Below are positions 59,518-64,000 of a stretch of DNA of 64,000 nucleotides, piece by piece. The translations under genes were made by a program, and so were the position numbers. The notes beneath the pieces are model-generated. The model was given only the letters and a program-made list of their open reading frames with translations. It was not told the origin of the DNA and searched no databases. The DNA is from Symsagittifera roscoffensis. Taxonomy: Eukaryota; Xenacoelomorpha; Acoela; Convolutidae. Position 1 is the stretch's first letter; each line of letters opens with the position of its first letter. The stretch lies in contig NC_087069.1 of assembly GCF_963678635.1 (NCBI RefSeq), positions 33,439,090-33,503,089 of the forward strand, given 5' to 3'.

Positions 59518-60117
59518 CTAGGTATCTATCAATTTCCGACCGACTTCTCTGCTCTCTGATTGGCCCTCATACCAACAGCCAATGAGAGAGCAGATAATAA
59601 AAAGTAAAAAAAGTTAGGCACGTAAAGGAGCAATTGAAAAAAAAATTTTGAGCTCCCACAAGAACTTCTACCTCAAACTGGTCAGTCCACAGAGCTTATC
59701 AGAGCTATGTGATTTAAATCAAGCTCGTAGGAGCTCGCTTGAGGTCTGTGAGATAGCTTGCCGAGCTCTGAGAGCTCGAACTTGAAAATAGTTAGGCTAC
59801 GTACGGGAGCAATTGAAAAATTTTGAGCTCACACAAGGTGTACTAGCTTAAACTGGTCAGTCCACAGAGCTTATTCGAGCTCTGTGATTTAAATCAAGCT
59901 CATACAAGCTTGCCTGAGCTCTATGAGGTAGCTTGCCAAGCTCTGAGAGCTCGAAGCTCAAAAAAGTTAGGCTACGTACGGGAGCAATTGAACAGCTAGC
60001 TCGAGCTCATTTTCCAGCTGCGTCACCCCAATGAGGGGGAAGCAGAGCTCAACCTATACCAGCTTGAGCTTGCTCTGGTCGAAGTTAGCTTGAGCTAAGC
60101 TCACTGTGAAGAAATAT

Positions 60118-60150
60118 AGAACTGATAGTTGGGTGGCCTTTAAAAAGGCC
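60118..60150 (-). terminator. H3 3' processing signal, copy 12
   Basis: Stem-loop 60135-60150; AGTTCT 60118-60123. Confidence 0.93.
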
Positions 60151-60180
60151 GGTTTGGTTGGTGTGGAGTACACCTAGAGC

Positions 60181-60597
<417 letters not shown>

Positions 60598-61299
60598 TCA
60601 GTTGAGTGTAGCTGAGTTGTAGATGTAGAAGTAGATTTTGGGTGTTGAATTTTGGACAAATCCGTGAGGTAACCAAGATATTCAGATCTCCAGAAGCCTT
60701 GAGAGCGCTCGACGTATAAAAAAATAGTTAGGCACGTAAAAGAGCAATAGAAGGAGAGCTCTGGTGAGTCGTTACTTATATATATTAAGGAGCATTTTCA
60801 ACTATATATAGTAAAGTATGTGAAGTGCAGACTATTTATACTTGGATTGGAGGTTACCCGCCAAAAGCGGCATAGGTGATTGGCCCGTGTCTGAGTGATA
60901 GCGGAAGCTCAAACTAAGCTCGAATCTGATTGGCTGAGAAGTGAAAACTTGAAAATTTGGTGTTTCTGCCTCTAGAATTGACCCAAAGCTAACTTCAGCC
61001 AGCTAAAAGCTCACTTCAGCTTAAGCTAGCTGAATTGGACTTGTTAGCTAGCTTTGTAAGCCTAAACTTAGCTATTTCGAGCTGTAAGTTGGAGAGCAAA
61101 ATGAAGCTCAAATCTGATTGGCTGAGACGTGAAAGCTTAAAATTTAGCAGTTTTTTAGCTCTAAAGTTGGTCTGGAGCTGATTTAAGCAAGTTACAAGCT
61201 CAGTTGAGCTTAGTAGCTCAAATTAGACGCTCAAAGCTAGCTGTTGAGAGCTCGAAATTGCATACAAGCCAATTTGAGCTTGCTAGCTAGAGTACAAAG

Positions 61300-61333
61300 A
61301 GAACTATGCTTTTTGGTGGCCTTTAAAAAGGCC
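61300..61333 (-). terminator. H2B 3' processing signal, copy 12
   Basis: Stem-loop 61318-61333; AGTTCT 61300-61305. Confidence 0.93.
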
Positions 61334-61376
61334 GGTTTGGTGTTGCTCAGAGCAACTAGTTGTAGAAGCTGATCGT

Positions 61377-61745
61377 CTACTTGGAGCTGGTGTACTTGGT
61401 GACGGCCTTGGTTCCCTCACTGACAGCATGCTTGGCCAGCTCTCCGGGCAACAGCAGTCTGACTGCGGTTTGGATCTCCCGGCTAGAGATGGTTGATCGC
61501 TTGTTGTAGTGGGCCAGTTTTGAAGCTTCACCGGCGATTCTCTCGAAGATGTCGTTCACGAAGCTGTTCATGATCGACATAGCCTTGGATGAGATGCCGG
61601 TGTCAGGGTGGACCTGCTTCAGCACCTTGTAGATGTAGAGAGAGTAGGTCTCTCGCCTCTTCTTCTTCTTTTTCTTGTCTCCAGTGGGCTTCTTCTGGGC
61701 TTTGCCTGCCTTCTTGACTGCCTTTCCGCTGACTTTGGGTGCCAT
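61377..61745 (-). CDS. H2B: Histone H2B, copy 12 (promoter lost)
   Basis: Protein identical to copy 1. As with copy 6, the promoter is replaced by a retrotransposon fragment and foreign DNA. Confidence 0.97.
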   Translation of the reverse strand: MAPKVSGKAVKKAGKAQKKPTGDKKKKKKRRETYSLYIYKVLKQVHPDTGISSKAMSIMNSFVNDIFERIAGEASKLAHYNKRSTISSREIQTAVRLLLPGELAKHAVSEGTKAVTKYTSSK

Positions 61746-61785
61746 TGTAGAGTTGTAGTTGTGGTGTTGTCGAGTTGTAGAAGCA

Positions 61786-62447
61786 TGTAAGTATGTGTTG
61801 GTCTGTGACCAGTTAAGCTTCTGAAGCAGACCTGCTGCTCTTTAAGCTGTTAACTTCCGGGTGTTGTTCATCTTGCGGAAAGGTGTTGTTGGAAAATTGC
61901 TTGCATTGGTGTGAGTCTGTGTGCGTATGTGTCTGTTGATTGTTGTAGAGTGTCTCGGATTAGTTCTTGTATCTTGGGGTTTGTTTGTGCAGCTCTTTTG
62001 AGGTAATTTGAGTTTAGTCTTGTTAGTTCTTCTTGAATCGTCTTCATCCTGGTGATTTTATGTACTTCCTCTGTTGGTGTTAGTACTGGTAGATGGTAGG
62101 CTATTTTTAGTGCTCTGTTCTGCAATCTTTGTAAGTGACTTGTTGATGCGTTTGCCCACGAAGGTGATGCGTATGTGAGTACTGGTAGAATTGTTGATTG
62201 GTACAAAAACTTTAAGACTTTGGATTTGATGCCTTTGGCTCGTAGTACTAGTAGAAAATTGATTTTCCTTGTCGATTTGTCTTCAATTCTTTGTAGATAG
62301 TCTTTCCAAGTCAGGTTGTTATTTAATGTAATTCCCAGAAATTTAGTGGTTGTTGATGGTTCGATCTCTTCGTTCTGTAGCATTAGTTTGCAGTCATTCT
62401 TCTTGTGTCTTGTAAAAAGTATAAAGTTTGTCTTCTCCGGGTTCACG
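61786..62447 (-). mobile_element. R7: copy of R4 at the H2B site
   Basis: 662 bp, offset 31,447 bp from R4. The only difference I noticed at the junction is t for c at 61786. ORF2 remnant at 61868-62464. Confidence 0.92.
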
Positions 62448-62464
62448 AGCATAAGAACAAGCAT
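61868..62464 (-). pseudogene. R7 ORF2 C-terminal remnant
   Basis: 198 codons with the same translation as the R4 remnant and the same chance ATG in foreign DNA. Confidence 0.9.
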
Positions 62465-62551
62465 AAAGCGTCAGATGAAGTGGTGCAACTAATAAAAAAC
62501 GTTCCGACTAGTCATTTGAAAACAAACAAAACTTCGGATTTAGAACAAAAT

Positions 62552-62753
62552 CATTACGAGGCCAAACTGTGCACTGGATAGGCGCACAATTTTGTGTCTG
62601 TATGTTCCTGGATTCCACAAACATATTTTTAAACATGATAAAATTTTGTCGGCACGATCAAAGAAATTTAAAGAACAAAAGAAGAACAAAGGAAGCGTCC
62701 TTGTTGCGGAATCCGCTTACAATTCACAAAACACACAGTTTGGCCTCGTAATG
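62552..62753. mobile_element. MITE-like element, second copy
   Basis: 20-bp inverted repeats at 62552-62571 and 62734-62753. Duplicated with the surrounding segment, not transposed separately. Confidence 0.5.
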
Positions 62754-63328
62754 TTTTATGTTGTAGTTTTTATTCTCAAATATTTGTGGTGGGAAAAACT
62801 GTAAATATTTCACAGCATTGGCTCTCTTTTGTCGTGAGGTCAGCCTCACATACATCATTTTTTCTGAATTTTTTTTTATTTTTTCTAATTCTTCAGATTC
62901 ACGGCGAAAATAGGTTTGATATGATACCACACTTAAGCATTCAAAACAACTCTCCTTGGAATACCTAAAACTAGGCAAAAATTATCTTAATCTAAAATTA
63001 TTTCTCAACACTTTATGAGGGCCAGAAAGTGTTGCCAAAACTTAAAATATAACAACAAAAGATCGATTCAATTGTATGCTGACAAATTTAGTTTAATTAG
63101 AAACACAGAGTTTGGTTCCAGATCAAAAAAGGGCACTCACTATTGGCGCAATTGATACGCCGTTACAAGAGGTTTCGGCGTCTTTATTGGACATTAAGCT
63201 GTAAGTTCGAAATACGTTTTTAGATCTTACAGATTAGAATTTTACCTTGATACTCGTCAACAGTACACCCAGAAAAATCTAACAAAAGCAAACTAGTCAA
63301 AATCTAACAAAAGTAGCTGGTAACTTTT

Positions 63329-63554
63329 GGTGTACCTCAGCGACATATTCTTAGCACCTTTCGATCACTCTTACATAAATGATCTTCAAGTAGTCACGGG
63401 AAGCACTGTAGCACTATTGTATACAAATGACACTGCTCTGTTGTCCACAAAGAACCAAGACTGTATTCAACTCACAAATAAATCGGCTTTGCTAGAAGTA
63501 AAGAAATGCTTAAATAGCAATATATTGTCACTTAATGTAAAAAAAACAAGACCA
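63329..63554 (+). pseudogene. Decayed reverse transcriptase fragment, second copy
   Basis: Same broken motifs as at 31882-32107. Confidence 0.65.
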
Positions 63555-63892
63555 TGAGCCATGGCAGACACAAAAAATTGAAAGAAAGGCAGGTCAATTT
63601 TCTATTAACTGACACTGAACTACAAAACTGGTCAGTCCACAGAGCTTATTCGAGCTCTGTGATTTAAATCAAGCTCATACAAGCTTGCCTGAGCTCTATG
63701 AGGTAGCTTGCCAAGCTCTGAGAGCTCGAAGCTCAAAAAAGTTAGGCTACGTACGGGAGCAATTGAACAGCTAGCTCGAGCTCATTTTCCAGCTGCGTCA
63801 CCCCAATGAGGGGGAAGCAGAGCTCAACCTATACCAGCTTGAGCTTGCTCTGGTCGAAGTTAGCTTGAGCTAAGCTCACTGTGAAGAAACAT

Positions 63893-63925
63893 AGAACTGA
63901 TAGTTGGGTGGCCTTTAAAAAGGCC
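63893..63925 (-). terminator. H3 3' processing signal, copy 13
   Basis: Stem-loop 63910-63925; AGTTCT 63893-63898. Shares the T-to-C change at 63890 with copy 7. Confidence 0.93.
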
Positions 63926-63955
63926 GGTTTGGTTGGTGTGGAGTACACCTAGAGC

Positions 63956-64000
63956 TTAAGCTCGCTCTCCTCGGATTCGTCGAGCCAACTGGATGCCCTT
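63956..64000 (-). CDS. H3: Histone H3, copy 13 (partial, cut by window end)
   Basis: Only the last 14 codons and the stop are in view. The codon for Asp123 reads GGC (Gly) because of one base change at 63996, six bases from the window edge. Confidence 0.9.
   Translation of the reverse strand, partial: KGIQLARRIRGERA

Larger units (their letters stand above)
62448..63624. other. Foreign AT-rich segment, second copy
   Basis: Near-identical copy of 31001-32177, containing the inverted-repeat element and reverse transcriptase relic listed below. Otherwise no gene is seen. Confidence 0.87.

Overview
The window is eukaryotic nuclear DNA from an animal: a tandem array of replication-dependent core histone genes. 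Each monomer is about 3,641-3,642 bp and carries H4, H3, H2B and H2A in that order along the + strand, all four transcribed from the - strand. No H1 is present. Every gene ends in a histone mRNA stem-loop instead of a poly(A) signal. The H2A and H2B proteins look like those of an invertebrate, and the resident retrotransposon looks jockey-like, a group best known from arthropods. H4 and H3 carry several substitutions that are unusual for an animal, so I place the source only as a fast-evolving invertebrate.

Layout. There are 11 H4, 12 complete plus one cut-off H3, 12 H2B and 10 H2A genes. Units begin near 1, 8250, 16263, 19905, 23547, 27633, 35050, 43804, 51799, 55440 and 59081. Two more blocks begin with H3, at 32463 and 63910, because the H2A and H4 that should precede them are missing. 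Copies are almost identical in coding and spacer DNA.

A non-LTR (LINE) retrotransposon interrupts the array seven times. I call the copies R1 (3417-8031), R2 (10957-15306), R3 (26252-26676), R4 (30339-31000), R5 (38495-43589), R6 (46509-50840) and R7 (61786-62447). All seven lie in the same orientation as the histone genes and use only two exact sites: 58 bp upstream of the H2A ATG (R1, R5) or 40-41 bp upstream of the H2B ATG (R2, R3, R4, R6, R7). Wherever both ends can be read, an 18-22 bp target duplication flanks the copy. Both sites lie 29-30 bp downstream of a promoter motif (CGATTTGAAC) shared by H2A and H2B, so the element appears to enter at the transcription start of these two genes. 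R5 is the only copy with its full 5' region. R1 has a piece of the H3 mRNA leader fused to its 5' end. R2 and R6 are slightly 5'-truncated but keep both reading frames. R3, R4 and R7 are short 3' fragments.

R4 and R7 each join about 1.18 kb of unrelated AT-rich DNA, holding a small inverted-repeat element and a decayed reverse transcriptase, and each is associated with loss of the neighbouring H2A and H4. The two rearranged segments are near-identical copies 31,447 bp apart, so the rearrangement was itself amplified within the array.

How it fits together. The four histones make the nucleosome core. Each gene appears to have its own promoter (CCAAT elements; a good TATA box at H3) and its own 3' processing signal (stem-loop plus a conserved AGTTCT 11-12 nt downstream, a candidate U7 snRNA target). 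The retrotransposon encodes a Gag-like zinc-knuckle ORF1 and an endonuclease/reverse transcriptase ORF2. Its position would place it under the H2A or H2B promoter while disconnecting that one gene among many redundant copies.
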